NCBI GenBank assembly: GCA_035771175.1
Contig: CM069607.1
Coordinates: forward strand, 20,282,001 to 20,346,000
DNA: 64,000 nucleotides
Direction: 5' to 3'
Origin: Paratinospora sagittata
Taxonomy: Eukaryota > Streptophyta > Magnoliopsida > Ranunculales > Menispermaceae
The notes beneath the pieces were generated by a model. The model made no database searches and had not been told where the DNA came from. It worked only from the letters and a program-made list of their open reading frames with translations. A program made the position numbers and the translations under genes. Positions within the stretch are counted from its first letter, which is position 1; every line of letters starts with the position of its first letter. Below are positions 48,401 through 62,800 of this stretch, one piece after another.

Positions 48401-51400
48401 GTTCTTCATTTTATCCCTTTTGTGCTGAGATTTTCAGAAGCTATCCATCGTTTTAAACTGTAGGTATATGAAGTGTTCTCAGTAAGAGAACACATCACCT
48501 AAATACTTTCTCTAAGTGCTACAACTAATCATCAAGAACACATCAAACAATACCTATCAAAGTCTACAAAGATCAGGCTCTAAGAACGAAGTCATATCTC
48601 AATGCTAATGCATTAGTTTGATCTTAGGTGTGTAGGGTAACCTCTCGATCAATCTCCGCACGAAAACTCTCTAAATTGCAAAGTCTTCAAAGTCACTTCG
48701 ATTTAGTATTTGGTTTTGTCAAAATATTTTTTGAATGGTTTTAATCATAATTTCAATGAGTTTTGAATGATTTAAAAGTGTTTTGAGACAATGGAATGGT
48801 TGTTAAGTGTTAAAATAATAATTTTTCCAAAATCGGGCTATCCAGCACTTTGCCAAAATTTTTCAAAAGGCAATAGCGCACTATTAGTGTTGATAGCACG
48901 CTGATAGGGTTGAATAATTAAAAATCTATTTTTCTTGAAAATTGCCTACGGCACGCTATCCCTTTTGATAACTCGCTAAAGATAGCAGTTGCCGTAATCT
49001 TTATATTTTTAGTAAAATGGGCAATAGCGTGCTGTAGGCCTTGATTGCACGCTATCGGAAAGTCCGAAAAACACGACCTCTCGGGTTTGTGTATATCGAA
49101 TTGTAATAGTCTGCTATCCGTCATTAGAGAGCATGAAACACAACCCTCTTGGGTTGTCCAGCATTTTCCCATAAGTTTTCAAACGGCAATAGCGCACTAT
49201 CAGTGTTGATAGCACGCTGATAGGGTTGAATAATCAAAAATCGATTTTTCTTGAAACTTGCCTATAGCGCGCTATCCGTTTTGATAACTAGCTACAAAGC
49301 AGTTGCCGCGATCTTTCAATTTTTAATAAAATGGGCAATAGCGTGCTATAGGCCTTAATTGCACGCTATCGGAAAGTCCGAAAAACACGAGCTCTCAGGT
49401 TTCTGTATACCGACCTGCAATAGTCCAGTATCCGTCATTAGGGAGCATGATACACAACCCAATAGCATGCTATCCACGTCTGAGTTAGAAATCTCACATA
49501 TCTAACGAGAAAAACGTGGGCCCTTTCCCTTGCTCGATTTTTCTATTCCTTGCACAGTTTTGACTGGGAATCGTAATTGAAACATTCTCCACTAACACCT
49601 TGATGATTCCCATTGTGTCGCACGGGCAAAACAACTTTAGATTAAAACATTGTTTTCAATTCAAATCATTTCCTAGTCTCATGCTCTTTAACCTGCAATT
49701 GCTAATTTAATAAAACACTCATTCTCAAATTTTCTAAGATACAAACAGACGATTTTTGCAAGATAGACTGAGCTTTCCAAAGAATATTTCAAAAGAAGAA
49801 AGTCGTGACTCTTGCATTGCCAATAAAAGCATCGACCTTAATCAAAATTGCAAACTATCTTGAAGATAACCTCATTGTTTAGCAAGTTCTTCATTTTATC
49901 CCTTTTGTGCTGAGATTTTCAGAAGCTATCCATCGTTTTAAACTGTAGATATATGAAGTGTTCTCAGTAAGAGAACACATCACCTATATTCTTTCTCTGA
50001 GTGCTACAACTAATCCTGAAGAACACATCAAACAATAGGTATCAAAGTCTACAAAGATCAGGCTCTAAGAACGAAGACATATCTCAATGCTAATGCATTA
50101 GTTTGATCTTAAGTGTGTAGGGTAACCTCTCGATCAATCTCAGCACGAAAACTCTCTAAAATGCAAAGTCTTCAAAATTACTTGGATTTAGTATTCGATT
50201 TTGACAAAATATTTTTCAAAAGGTTTTAATCATAATTTCAATGAGTTTTGAATGATTTAAAAGTGTTTTGAGACAGTGGAATGGTTCTTAAGTGTTAAAA
50301 TATTAATTTTTTCTAAAATTGGGCTATCCAGCAGCACTTTGCCAAAAATTTTCAAACGGCAATAGCGCACTATCAGTGTTGATAGCACGCTGATAAGGTT
50401 GAATAATCAAAAATCTATTTTTCTTGAAAATTGCCCGTAGCACGCTATCCCTTTTGATAACTCGCTATAGAGCAGTTGCGGTGATCTTTCGATTTTTGTA
50501 AAATGGGCAATAACGTGCTATAAACCTTGATTGCACGCTATCGAAAAGTCCGAAAAACACGAGCTCTCGGGTGTGTATATCTCGACCTGCAATAGTCCGC
50601 TATCCGTCATAAAAGAGCATGATACACAGCCCAACAGCATGCTATCAACGTCTGAGTTAGAAATCTCACATATGTAACGAGAAAAATGTGGGCCCTTTCC
50701 TTTGCTCAATTTTTCTATTCCTTGCACAGTTTTGACTGGGAATCGTAACTGAAACATTCTCCTCTAACACCTGGATGATTCCCATTGTGTCGCACGGGCA
50801 AAAAAACTTTAGATTAAAACAATGTTCTGAATTCAAATCATTTCATACTCTCTTGCTCTTTAACCTGCAACTGCCAATTTAATAAAACACACATTCTCTA
50901 ATTCTCAAAGCTACAACACACGATTTTTGCAAGTTGGACTGAGCTTTCCAAAGAGTATTTCAAAAGAAGAAAGTCATGACTCTTGCATTGCCAATAAAAG
51001 CTTCGACCTGAATTAAAATTAAAAACTGTCTTGAAGACAACCTCATTGTTTAGCAAGTTCTTCATTTTATCCCTTTTGTGCTGAGATTTTCAGAAGCTAT
51101 CCATCGTTTTAAACTGTAGGTATATGAAGTGTTCTCAGTAAGAGAACACATCACCTAAATTCTTTCTGTGAGTGCTACAACTAATCATCAAGAACACATG
51201 AAACAAAAGCTATCAAAGTCTACAAAGATCAGGCTCTAAGAACGAAGACATATCTCAATGCTAATGCATTAGTTTGATCTTTGGTGTGTAGGGTAACCTC
51301 TCGATCAATCTCAGCACGAAAACTCTCTAAATTGCAAAGTCTTCAAAGTCACTTGGATTTAGTATTTGATTTTGACAAAATATTTTTGAATGGTTTTAAT

Positions 51401-54400
51401 CATAATTTCAATGAGTTTTGAATGATTTAAAAGTGTTTTGAGACAATGGAATGGTTTTTAAGTGTTAAAATATTAATTTTTCCAAAATCGGGCTATCCAG
51501 CACTTTGCCAAAAATTTTCAAAAGGCAATAGCGCACTATCAATGTTGATAGCACGCTGATAGGGTTGAATAATCAAAAATCTATTTTTCTTGAAAATTGC
51601 CTACAGCACGCTATCCCTTTTGATAACTCGCTATAGAGAGCAGTTGCCGTAATCTTTATATTTTTAGTGAAATGGGCAATAGCGTTCTATAGGCCTTGAT
51701 TGCACGCTATCGGAAAGTCCGAAAAACACGAGCTCTCGGGTTTGTGTATATCGAACTATTGGGTTGTCTAGCGTTTTGCCAAAATTTTTCAAACGGCAAT
51801 AGCGCACTATCAGTGTTGATAGCACGCTGATAGGGTTGAATAATCAAAAATCGATTTTTCTTGAAACTTGCCTATAGCGCGCTATCCGTTTTGATAACTC
51901 GCAATAAAGCAGTTGCCGTGATCTTTCAATTTTTAATAAAATGGGCAATAGCGTGCTATAGGCCTTAATTGCACGCTATCGAAAAATCCGAAAAACACGA
52001 GCTCTCAGGTTTCTGTATACCGACCTGGAATAGTCTGCTATCCGTCATTAGAGAGCATGATACACAACCCAATAGCATGCTATCCACGTCTGCGTTAGAA
52101 ATCTCACATATCTAACGAGAAAAACGTAGGCCCTTTCCCGTGCTCGATTTTTGTATTCCTTGCACAGTTTTGATTGGGAATCGTAACTGAAACATTCTAC
52201 ACTAACACCTGGATGATTCCCATTGTGTCGCATCGGCAAAACAACTTTAGATTAAAACAATGTTTTGGATTCAAATCATTTCCTACTCTCTTACTCTTTA
52301 ACCTCCAACTGCTAATTTAATAAAACACTCATTCTCAAATTTTCTAAGATACAAACACACGATTTTTGCAAGTTAGACTGAGCTTTCCAAAGAACATTTC
52401 AAAAGAAGAAAGTCGTGACTCTTGCATTGCCAATAAAAGCTTCGACCATAATCAAAATTGCAAACTATCTTGAAGATAACCTCATTGTTTAGCAAGTTCT
52501 CCATTTTATCCCTCTTGTGCTGAGATTTTCAGAAGCTATCCATCGTTTTAAACTGTAGGTATATGAAGTGTTCTCAGTAAGAGAACACATCACCTATATT
52601 CTTTCTCTGAGTGCTACAACTAATCCTGAAGAACACATCAAACAATAGCTATCAAAGTCTACAAAGATCAGGCTCTAAGAACGAAGACATATCTCAATGG
52701 TAATGGATTAGTTTGATCTTAGGTGTGTAGGGTAACCTCTCGATCAATCTCAGCACGAAAACTCTCCAAATTGCAAAGTCTTCAAAATCACTTGGATTTT
52801 GTATTCGATTTTGACAAAATATTTTTCAAAAGGTTTTAGTTATAATTTTAATGAGTTTTGAATGATTTAAAAGTGTTTTGAGACAGTGGAATGGTTCTTA
52901 AGTGTTAAAATATTAATTTTTCTAAAATTAGGCTATCCAGCACTTTGCCAAAATTTTTCAAACGGCAATAGCGCACTATCAGTGTTGATAGCACGCTGAT
53001 AGGGTTGAATAATCAAAAATCAATTTTTCTTGAAAATTGCCTGTGACGCGCTATCCCTTTTGATAACTCGCTATAGAGCAGTTGCCGTGATCTTTCGATT
53101 TTTAGTAAAATGGGCAATAGCCTGCTATAGGCCTTGATTGCACGCTATCGGAAAGTCGAAAAAACACGAGCTCTCGGGTGTGTATATCTCGACCTGCAAT
53201 AGTCCGCTATCCGTCATTAAAGAGCATGATACACAACCCAACAGCATGCTATCCACGTCTGAGTTAGAAATCTCACATATGTAACGAGAAAAACGTGGGC
53301 CCTTTCCCTTGCTCGATTTTTCTATTCCTTGCACAGTTTTGACTGGGAATCGTAACTGAAACATTCTCCACTAACACCTGGATGATTCCCACTGTGTCGC
53401 GCGGGCAAAACAACTTTAGATTAAAACAATGTTTTGAATTCAAATAATTTCCTACTCTCTTGTTCCTTAACCTGCAACTGCTGATTTAATAAAACACTCA
53501 TTCTCTAATTTTCAAAGATACAACACACACGATTTTTGTAAGTTAGACTATGCTTTCCAAAGAGTATTTCAAAAGAAGAAAGTAGTGACTCTTGCATTGC
53601 CAATAAAAGCTTCGAACTTAATCAAAATTGGAAACTGTCTTGAAGATAACCTCATTGTTTAGCAAGTACTCCATTTTATCCCTCTTGTGCTGAGATTTTC
53701 AGAAGCTATCCATCGTTTTAAACTGTAGGTATATGAAGTGTTCTCAGAAAGAGAACACATCACCTAAATTCTTTCTCTGAGTGCTACAACTAATCATGAA
53801 GAATACATGAAACAAAAGCTATCAAAGTCTACAATGATCAGGCTCTAAGAACGAAGACATATCTCAATGCTAATGCATTAGTTTGATCTTCAGTGTGTAG
53901 GGTAACATCTCGATCAATCTCAGCACGAAAACTCTCTAAATTGCAAAGTCTTCAAAATCACTTGGATTTTGTATTCGATTTTGACAAAATATTTTTTGAA
54001 AGGTTTTAATCATAATTTCAATGAGTTTTGAATGATTTAAAAGTGTTTTGAGACAATGGAATGGTTCTTCAGTGTTAAAATATTACTTTTTCCAAAATCG
54101 GGCTATCCAGCACTTTGCCAAAAATTTTCAAAAGGCAATAGCGCACTATCAGTGATGATAGCACGCTGAAAGGGTTGAATAATCAAAAATCTATTTTTCT
54201 TGAAAATTGCCTACAACACACTATCCCTTTTGATAACTCGCTATAGAGAGCAGTTCCCGTAATCTTTATATTTTTAGTAAAATAGGCAATAGCGTGCTAT
54301 AGGCCTTGATTGCACGCTATCGGAAAGTCCGAAAAACACGAGCTCTCGGGTTTGTGTATATCGAACTGCAATAGTCTGCTATCCGTCATTAGAGAGAATT

Positions 54401-56051
54401 AAACACAACCCTCTTGGGTTGTCCAGCATTTTGCCAAAATTTTTCAAACGGCAATAGCGCGCTATCAGTGTTGATAGCACGCTGATAGGGTTGAATAATC
54501 AAAAATCTTTTTTTCTTGAAAATTACCTGTAGTGCGCTATCCCTTTTGATAACTTGCTATAGAGCAGTTGCCGTGATCTTTCGATTTTTTGTAAAATGGG
54601 TTTTAGCCTGCTATAGGCCTTGATTGCACGCTATCGGAAAGTCCGAAAAACATGAGCTCTCGGGTGTTAATATCTCGACCTACAATAGTCCGCTATCCGT
54701 CATCAAAGAGCATGATACACAACCCAACAGCATGCTATCCACATCTGAGTTAGAAATCTCAAATATCTATCGAGAAAAACGTGGGCCCTTTTCCCTTGCT
54801 CGATTTTTCTATTCCTTGCACAGTTTTGAATGGGAATCGTAACTGAAACATTCTCCACTAACACCTGGATGATTCCCATTGTGTTGCACGGACAAAACAA
54901 CTTTAGATTAAAATAATGTTTTCATTAATATCATTTCCTACTCTCTTGCTCCATAACCTGCAACTGCTAATTTAATAAAACGCTCATTCTCTAATTTTCA
55001 AATATACAACACACACAATTTTTGCAAGTTAGACTATGCTTTCCAAAGAGTACTTCAAAAGAAGAAAGTCGTGACTCTTGCATTGCCAATAAAAGCTTCG
55101 ATCTGAATCAAAATTGCAAACTGTCTTGAAGATAACCTCATTGTTTAGCAAGTTCTTCATTTTATCCCTTTTGTGCTGAGATTCTCAGAAGCTATCCATC
55201 GTTTTAAACTGTACGTATAAGAAGTGTTCTCAAAAAGAGAACACATCACCTATATTCTTTCTCCGAGTGCTACAACTAATCATCAAGAACATATCAAACA
55301 ATAGCTATCAAAGTCTACAAAGATCAGGCTCTAAGAACGAAGACATATCTCAATGCTAATGCAGCAGCTTGATCTTAGGTGTGTAGGGTAACCACTCGAT
55401 CAATCTCTGCACGAAAACTCTATAAATTGCAAAGTCTTCAAAATCACTTGGATTTAGTATTCGATTTTGACAAAATATTTTTCGAAAGGTTTTAATCATA
55501 ATTTCAATGAGTTTTGAATGATTTAAAAGTGTTTTGAGACAATGGAATGCTTTTTAAGTGTTAAAATATTAATTTTTATAATTTTGGGCAATCCAGCACT
55601 TTGCCAAAAATTCTCAAACGGCAATAGCGCACTATCAGTCTTGATAGGTCGCTGATAGGGTTGAATAATCAAAAATCTATTTTTCTTAAAAATTGCCCGT
55701 AGCGCGCTATCCCTTTTTATAACTCGCTATAAAGCAGTTGCCGTGATCTTTCGCTTTTTAGTAAAATAGGCAATAGCCTGCTATACGCCTTGATTGCACG
55801 CTATCGGAAAGTCCAAAAAATACGAGCTCTCGGGTGTGTGTATCTCGACCTGCAATAGTCCGCTATCCGTCATTAGAGAGCGTGATACACGACCCAATAG
55901 CATGCTATCCACGTCTGAGTTAGAAATCTCACCTATCTAACGAGAAAAACATGGGCCCTTTCCCTTGCTCGATTTTTCTATTCCTTGCACAGTTTTGACT
56001 GGGAATCGTAACTGAAACAGTCTCCACTAACACCTAGATGATTCCCATTGT
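45478..56051 (+). repeat. Satellite B, higher-order repeat of about 2.65 kb (long + normal monomer)
   Basis: Marker steps alternate 1484, 1169, 1486, 1172, 1438, 1169, 1487 and 1169: four pairs of 2653, 2658, 2607 and 2656 bp. The first two pairs are almost identical, sharing ATCACCTAAATACTTTCTCT (45841 and 48496), CCTGAAGAACACATC and the CAACCCTCTTGGGTTG junction (46486 and 49141). In the third pair the junction's left arm is deleted near 51757. The fourth has the junction at 54406. Confidence 0.88.
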
Positions 56052-59000
56052 GTCGCACGGGCAAAACAACTTTAGATTAAAATAATGTTTTGAATTCAAA
56101 TCATTTCCTACTCTCTTGCTCCTTAACCTGCAACTGCTAATTTAATAAAACACTCATTCTCTAGTTTTCAAAGATACAACACACACGATTTTTGCAAGTT
56201 TGACTGAGCTTTCCAAAGAGTATTTCAAAAGAAGAAAGTCATGACTCTTGCATTGCCAATAAAAGCTTCAACCTGAATCAAAATTGCAAACTGTCTTGAA
56301 GACAATCTCACTGTTTAGCAAGTTCTTCATTTTATCCCTTTTGTGCTGAGATTTTCAGAAGCTATCCATCGTTTTAAACTGTAGGTATATGAAGTGTTCT
56401 CAGTAAGAGAACACATCACCTATATTCTTTCTCCGAGTGCTACAACTAATCATCAAGAACACATCAAACAATAGCTATCAAAGTCTACAAAGATCAGGCT
56501 CTAAAAATGAAGACATATCTCAATGCTAATGCATTAGTTTGATCTTAAGTGTGTAGGGTAACCTCTCGATCAATCTCAACACGAAAACCCTCTAAATTGC
56601 AAAGTCTTCAAAATCACTTGGATTAAAGTATTTGGTTTTGACAAAATATTTTTCGAAAGGTTTTAATCATAATTTCAATGAGTTTTGAATGATTTAAAAG
56701 TGTTTTGAGACAATGGAATGGTTTTTAAGTGTTAAAATATTAATTTTTATAATTTTGGGCAATCCAGCACTTTGCCAAAAATTTTCAAACGGCAATAGCG
56801 CACTATCAGTGTTGATAGGTCGCTGATAGGGTTGAATAATTAAAAATCTATTTTTCTTAAAAATTGCCTGTAGCGCGCTATCCCTTTTGATAACTCGCTA
56901 AAAAGCAGTTGTCGTGATCTTTCGCTTTTTAGTAAAATAGGCAATAGCCAGCTGTACGCCTTGATTGCAAGCTATAGGAAAGTCCGAAAAACACGAGCTC
57001 TCGGGTGTGTGTATCTCGACCAGCAATAGTCCGATATCCGTCATTACAGAGCGTGATACACAACCCAATAGCATGCTATCCACGTCTGAGTTAGAAATCT
57101 CACATATCTAACGAGAAAAACGTGGGCCCTTTCCCTTGCTCGATTTTTTTATTCCTTGCACAGTTTTGACTTGGAATCGTAACTGAAACAGTCTCCACTA
57201 ACACCTGGATGATTCCCATTGTGTCGCATGGGCAAAACAACTTTAGATTAAAACAATGTTTTGAATTAAAATCATTTCCTACTCTCTTTCTCCTTAACCT
57301 GCAACTTCTAATTTAATCAAACACTCATTATCTAGTTTTCAATGATACAACTCACACGATTTTTGCAATTTAGACTGAGCTTTCAAAAGAATATTTCAAA
57401 AGAAGAAAGTCGTGACTCTTGCATTGCCAATAAAATCTTCAACCTGAATCAAAATTGCAAACTGTCTTGAAGACAATCTCACTGTTTAGCAAGTTCTTCA
57501 TTTTATCCATTTTGTGCTGAGATTTTCAGAAGCTATCCATCATTTAAATTGTAGGTATATGAAGTGTTCTCAGTAAGAGAACACATCACCTATATTCTGT
57601 CTCCGAGTGCTACAACTAATCATCAAGAACACATCAAACAATAACTATCAAAGTCTTCAAAGATCAGGCTCTAAGAACGAAGACATATTTCAATGCTAAT
57701 GCATTAGTTTGATCTTAAGTGTGTAGGGTAACCTCTCGATCAATCTCAGCACGAAAACCCTCTAAATTGCAAAGTCTTCAAAATCACTTGGATTAAAGTA
57801 TTTGGTTTTGAAAAAATATTTTTCGAAACATTTTAATCATAATTTCAATGAGTTTTGAATGATTTAAAAGTGTTTTGAGACAATGGAATGGTTCTTAAGT
57901 GTTAAAATATTAATTTTTTCAAAATTGGGCTATCCAGCAATTTGACAAAATTTTTCAAACGGCAATAGCGCACTATCAGTGTTGATAGCACGCTGATAGG
58001 GTTGAATAATCAAAAATCCTTTTTTCTTGAAAATTGCCTGCAGCGCGCTATCCATTTTGATAACTCGCTATAGAGAGCAGTTACCGTAATCTTTCGATTT
58101 TTAGTAAAATGGGCAATAGCCTGCTATACGCCTTGATTGCACGCCATCGGAATGTCCGAAAAACACGAGCTCTCGGGTGTGTGTATCTCGACCAGCAATA
58201 GTCCGCTATCCGTCATTAGAGAGCGTGATACACAACCCAATAGCATGCTATCCACGTCTGAGTTAGAAATCTCACATATCTAACGAGAAAAACGTGGGCC
58301 CTTTCCCTTGCTTAATTTTTCTATTCCTTGCACAATTTTGACTGGGAATCGTAACTGAAACATTCTCCACTAACACCACGATGATTCCCCATTGTGTCGC
58401 AATCTTTCGATTTTTAGTAAAATGGGCAATAGCCTGCTATATGCCTTGATTGCACGCTATCGGAAAGTCCGAAAAACACGAGCTCTCGGGTGTGTGTATA
58501 TCGACCTGCAATAGTCTGCTATCCGTCATTAGAGAGGATGATACACAACCCAATAGCATGCTATCCACGTCTGAGTTAGAAATCTCACATATCTAACAAG
58601 AAAAATGTGGGCCCTTTCCCTTGCTCGATTTTTCTATTCCTTGTACATTTTTGACAGGGAGTCGTATCTGAAACATTCTCTACTAACACCAAGATGATTG
58701 CCATTGTGTCGCACGGGCAAAACAACTTCAGATTAAATCAATGTTTTGAATTCAAATCATTTCCTACTCTCTTGCTCCTAAACCTGCAACTGCTAATTTA
58801 ATAAAACACTCATTCTCTAGTTTTCAAATATGCAACACACACGATTATTGCAAGTTAGACTGAGCTTCCCAAAGAGTATTTCAAAAGAAGAAAGTTGTGA
58901 CTCTTGCATTGCCAATAAAAGCTTTAACCTGAATCAAAATTGCAACCTGTCTTTAAGACAATCTCACTGTTTAGCAAGTTCTTCATTTTATCCCGTTTGC

Positions 59001-59880
59001 GCTGAGATTTTCAGAAGCTATCCATCGTTTTAAACTGTAGGTATATGAAGTGTTCTCAGTAAGAGAACACATCACCTATATTCTTTCTCCGAGTGCTACA
59101 ACTAATCATCAAGAACACATCAAACAATAGCTATCAAAGTCTACAAAGATCAGGCTTTAAAAACGAAGACATATCTCAATGCTAATGCATTAGTTTGATC
59201 TTAAGTGTGTAGGGTAACCTCTCGATCAATCTCAGCACGAAAACCCTCTAAATTGCAAAGTCTTCAAAATCACTTGGATTAAAGTATTTGGTTTTGACAA
59301 AATATTTTTCGAAAGGTTTTAATCATAATTTCAATGAGTTTTCAATGATTTAAAAGTGTTTTGAGACAATGGAATGGTTCTTAAGTGCTAAAATATTAAT
59401 TTTTTCAAAATCGGGCTATCCAGCAATTTGCCAAAATTTTTCAAACGGCAATAGCGAACTATCAGTGTTGATAGCACGCTGATAGGGTTGAATAATCAAG
59501 AATCTTTTTTTCTTGAAAATTGCCTGCAGCGCGCTATCCATTTTGATAACTCGCTATAGAGAGCAGTTGCCGTAATCTTTCGATTTTTAGTAAAATGGGC
59601 AATAACCTGCTATACGCCTTGATTGCACGCTTTCGAATTGTCCGAAAAACACGAGCTCTCGGGTGTGTGTATCTCGACCAGCAATAGTCCGCTATCCGTC
59701 ATTAGAGAGCGTGATACACAACCCAATAGCATGCCATCCACGTCTGAGTTAGAAATCTCACATATCTAACGAGAAAAACGTGGGCCCTTTCCCTTGCTCG
59801 ATTTTTTTACTCCTTGCACAGTTTTGACTGGGAATCGTAACTGAAACAGTCTCCACTAACACCTGGATGATTCCCATTGT
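56052..59880 (+). repeat. Satellite B, regular block with a 0.31-kb partial duplication
   Basis: Steps are 1171, 1173, 312 and 1173 bp. The short step comes from a jump at 58400, where GTGTCGC is followed by AATCTTTCG, first seen at 58087. This repeats about 314 bp of the lower half of the dyad module. Confidence 0.82.
58087..58714 (+). repeat. Partial monomer duplication (about 314 bp)
   Basis: Sequence from AATCTTTCGATTTTTAG to ATTGTGTCGC occurs at 58087-58400 and again from 58401. It does not share the hairpin junction of the long monomers, so it is an independent event. Confidence 0.75.
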
Positions 59881-62800
59881 GTCGCACGGGCAAAAGAACT
59901 TTAGATTAAAACAATGTTTTGAATTCAAATAATTTCCTACTCTCTTTCTCCTTAACCTGCAACTGCTAATTTAATAAAACACTCATTCTCTAGTTTTCAA
60001 TGATACAACACACACAATTTTTGCAATTTAGACTGAGCTTTCAAAAGAGTATTTCAAAAGAAGAAAGTCGTGACTCTTGCATTGCCAATAAAAGCTTCAA
60101 CCTGAATCAAAATTGCAAACTGTTTTGAAGACAATCTCACTGTTTAGCACGTTCTTCATTTTATCCCTTTTGTGCTGAGATTTTCAGAAGCTATCCATCA
60201 TATAAACTGTAGGTATATGAAGTGTTCTCAGTACGAGAACACATGACCTATATTCTTTCTCCGAGTGCTACAACTAATCATCAAGAACACATCAAACAAT
60301 AGCTATCAAAGTCTACAAAGATCAGGCTCTAAAAACGAAGACATATCTCAATGCTAATGCATTAGTTTGATCTTAAGTGTGTAGGGTAACCTCTCGATCA
60401 ATCTCCGCACGAAAACCCTCTAAATTGCAAAGTCTTCAAAATCACTTGGATCAAAGTATTTGGTTTTGACAAAATATTTTTCGAAAGGTTTTAATCATAA
60501 TTTCAATGAGTTTTGAATGATTTAAAAGTGTTTTGAGACAATGGAATGGTTCTGAGGTGTTAAAATATTAATTTTTTCAAAATCGGGCTATCCAGCAATT
60601 TGCCAAAATTTTTCAAACGGCAATAGCGAACTATCAGTGTTGATAGCACGCTGATAGGGTTGAATAATCAAAAATCTTTTTTTCTTGAAAATTGCCTGCA
60701 GCGCGCTCTCCATTTTGATAACTCGCTATAGAGAGCAGTTGCCGTAATCTTTCGATTTTTAGTAAAATGGGCAATAACCTGCTATACGCCTTGATTGCAC
60801 GCTACCGGATTGTCCGAAAAACACGAGCTCTCGGGTGTGTGTATCTCGACCAGCAATAGTCCGCTATCCGTCATTAGAGAGCGTGATACACAACCCAATA
60901 GCATGCCATCCACGTCTGAGTTAGAAATCTCACATATCTAACGAGAAAAACGTGGGCCCTTTCCCTTGCTCGATTTTTTTATTCCTTGCACAGTTTTGAC
61001 TGGGAATGGTAACTGAAACAGTCTCTACTAACACATGGATGATTCCCATTGTGTCGCACGGGCAAAACAACTTTAGATTAAAACAATGTTTTGAATTCAA
61101 ATCATTTCCTATTCTCTTTCTCCTTAACATGCAACTGCTAATTTAATAAAACACTCATTCTCTAGTTTTCAATGATACAACACACACGATTTTTGCAATT
61201 TAGACTGAGCTTTCAAAAGAGTATTTCAAAAGAAGAAAGTCGTGACTCTTGCATTGCCAATAAAAGCTTCAAACTGAATCAAAATTGCAAACTGTCTTGC
61301 AGACAATCTCACTGTTTAGCACGTTCTTCATTTTATCCCTTTTGTGCTGAGATTTTCAGAAGCTATCCATCATATAAACTGTAGGTATATGAATTGTTCT
61401 CAGTACGAGAACACATGACCTATATTCTTTCTCCGAGTGCTACAACTAATCATCAAGAACACATCAAACAATAGCTATCAAAGTCTACAAAGATCAGGCT
61501 CTAAGAACGAAGACATATCTCAATGCTAATGCATTAGTTTGATCTTAAGTGTGTAGGGTAACCTCTCGATCAATCTCAGCACGAAAACCCTCTAAATTGC
61601 AAAGTCTTCAAAATCACTTGGATCAAAGTATTTGGTTTTGACAAAATATTTTTCGAAAGGTTTTAATCATAATTTCAATGAGTTTTGAATGATTTAAAAG
61701 TGTTTTGAGACAATGGAATGGTTCTTAGGTGTTAAAATATTAATTTTTTCAAAATCGGGCTGTCCAGCAATTTGCCAAAATTTTGCAAACTGCAATAGCG
61801 CACTATCAGTGTTGATAGCACGCTGATAGGGTTGAATAATTAAAAATCTTTTTTTCTTGAAAATTGCCTGCAGCGCGCTATCCATTTTGATAACTCGCTA
61901 TAGAGAGCAGTTGCCGTAATCTTTCGATTTTTAGTAAAATGGGCAATAACCTGCTATACGCCTTGATTGCACGCTTTCGGATTGTCCGAAAAACACGAGC
62001 TCTCGGGTGTGTGTATCTCGACCAGCAATGGTCCGCTATCCGTCATTAGAGAGCGTGATACACAACCCAATAGCATGCCATCCACGTCTGAGTTAGAAAT
62101 CTCACATATCTAACGAGAAAAACGTGGGCCCTTTCCCTTGCTCGATTTTTTTACTCCTTGCACAGTTTTGACTGGGAATCGTAACTGAAACAGTCTCCAC
62201 TAACACCTGGATGATTCCCATTGTGTCGCACGGGCAAAAGAACTTTAGATTAAAACAATGTTTTGAATTCAAATCATTTCCTACTCTCTTTCTCCTTAAC
62301 CTGCAACTGCTAATTTAATAAAACACTCATTCTCTAGTTTTCAATGATACAACACACACAATTTTTGCAATTTAGACTGAGCTTTCAAAAGAGTATTTCA
62401 AAAGAAGAAAGTCGTGACTCTTGCATTGCCAATAAAAGCTTCAACCTGAATCAAAATTGCAAACTGTTTTGAAGACAATCTCACTGTTTAGCACGTTCTT
62501 CATTTTATCCCTTTTGTGCTGAGATTTTCAGAAGCTATCCATCATATAAACTGTAGGTATATGAAGTGTTCTCAGTACGAGAACACATGACCTATATTCT
62601 TTCTCCGAGTGCTACAACTAATCATCAAGAACACATCAAACAATAGCTATCAAAGTCTACAAAGATCAGGCTCTAAAAACGAAGACATATCTCAATGCTA
62701 ATGCATTAGTTTGATCTTAAGTGTGTAGGGTAACCTCTCGATCAATCTCAGCACGAAAACCCTCTAAATTGCAAAGTCTTCAAAATCACTTGGATCAAAG

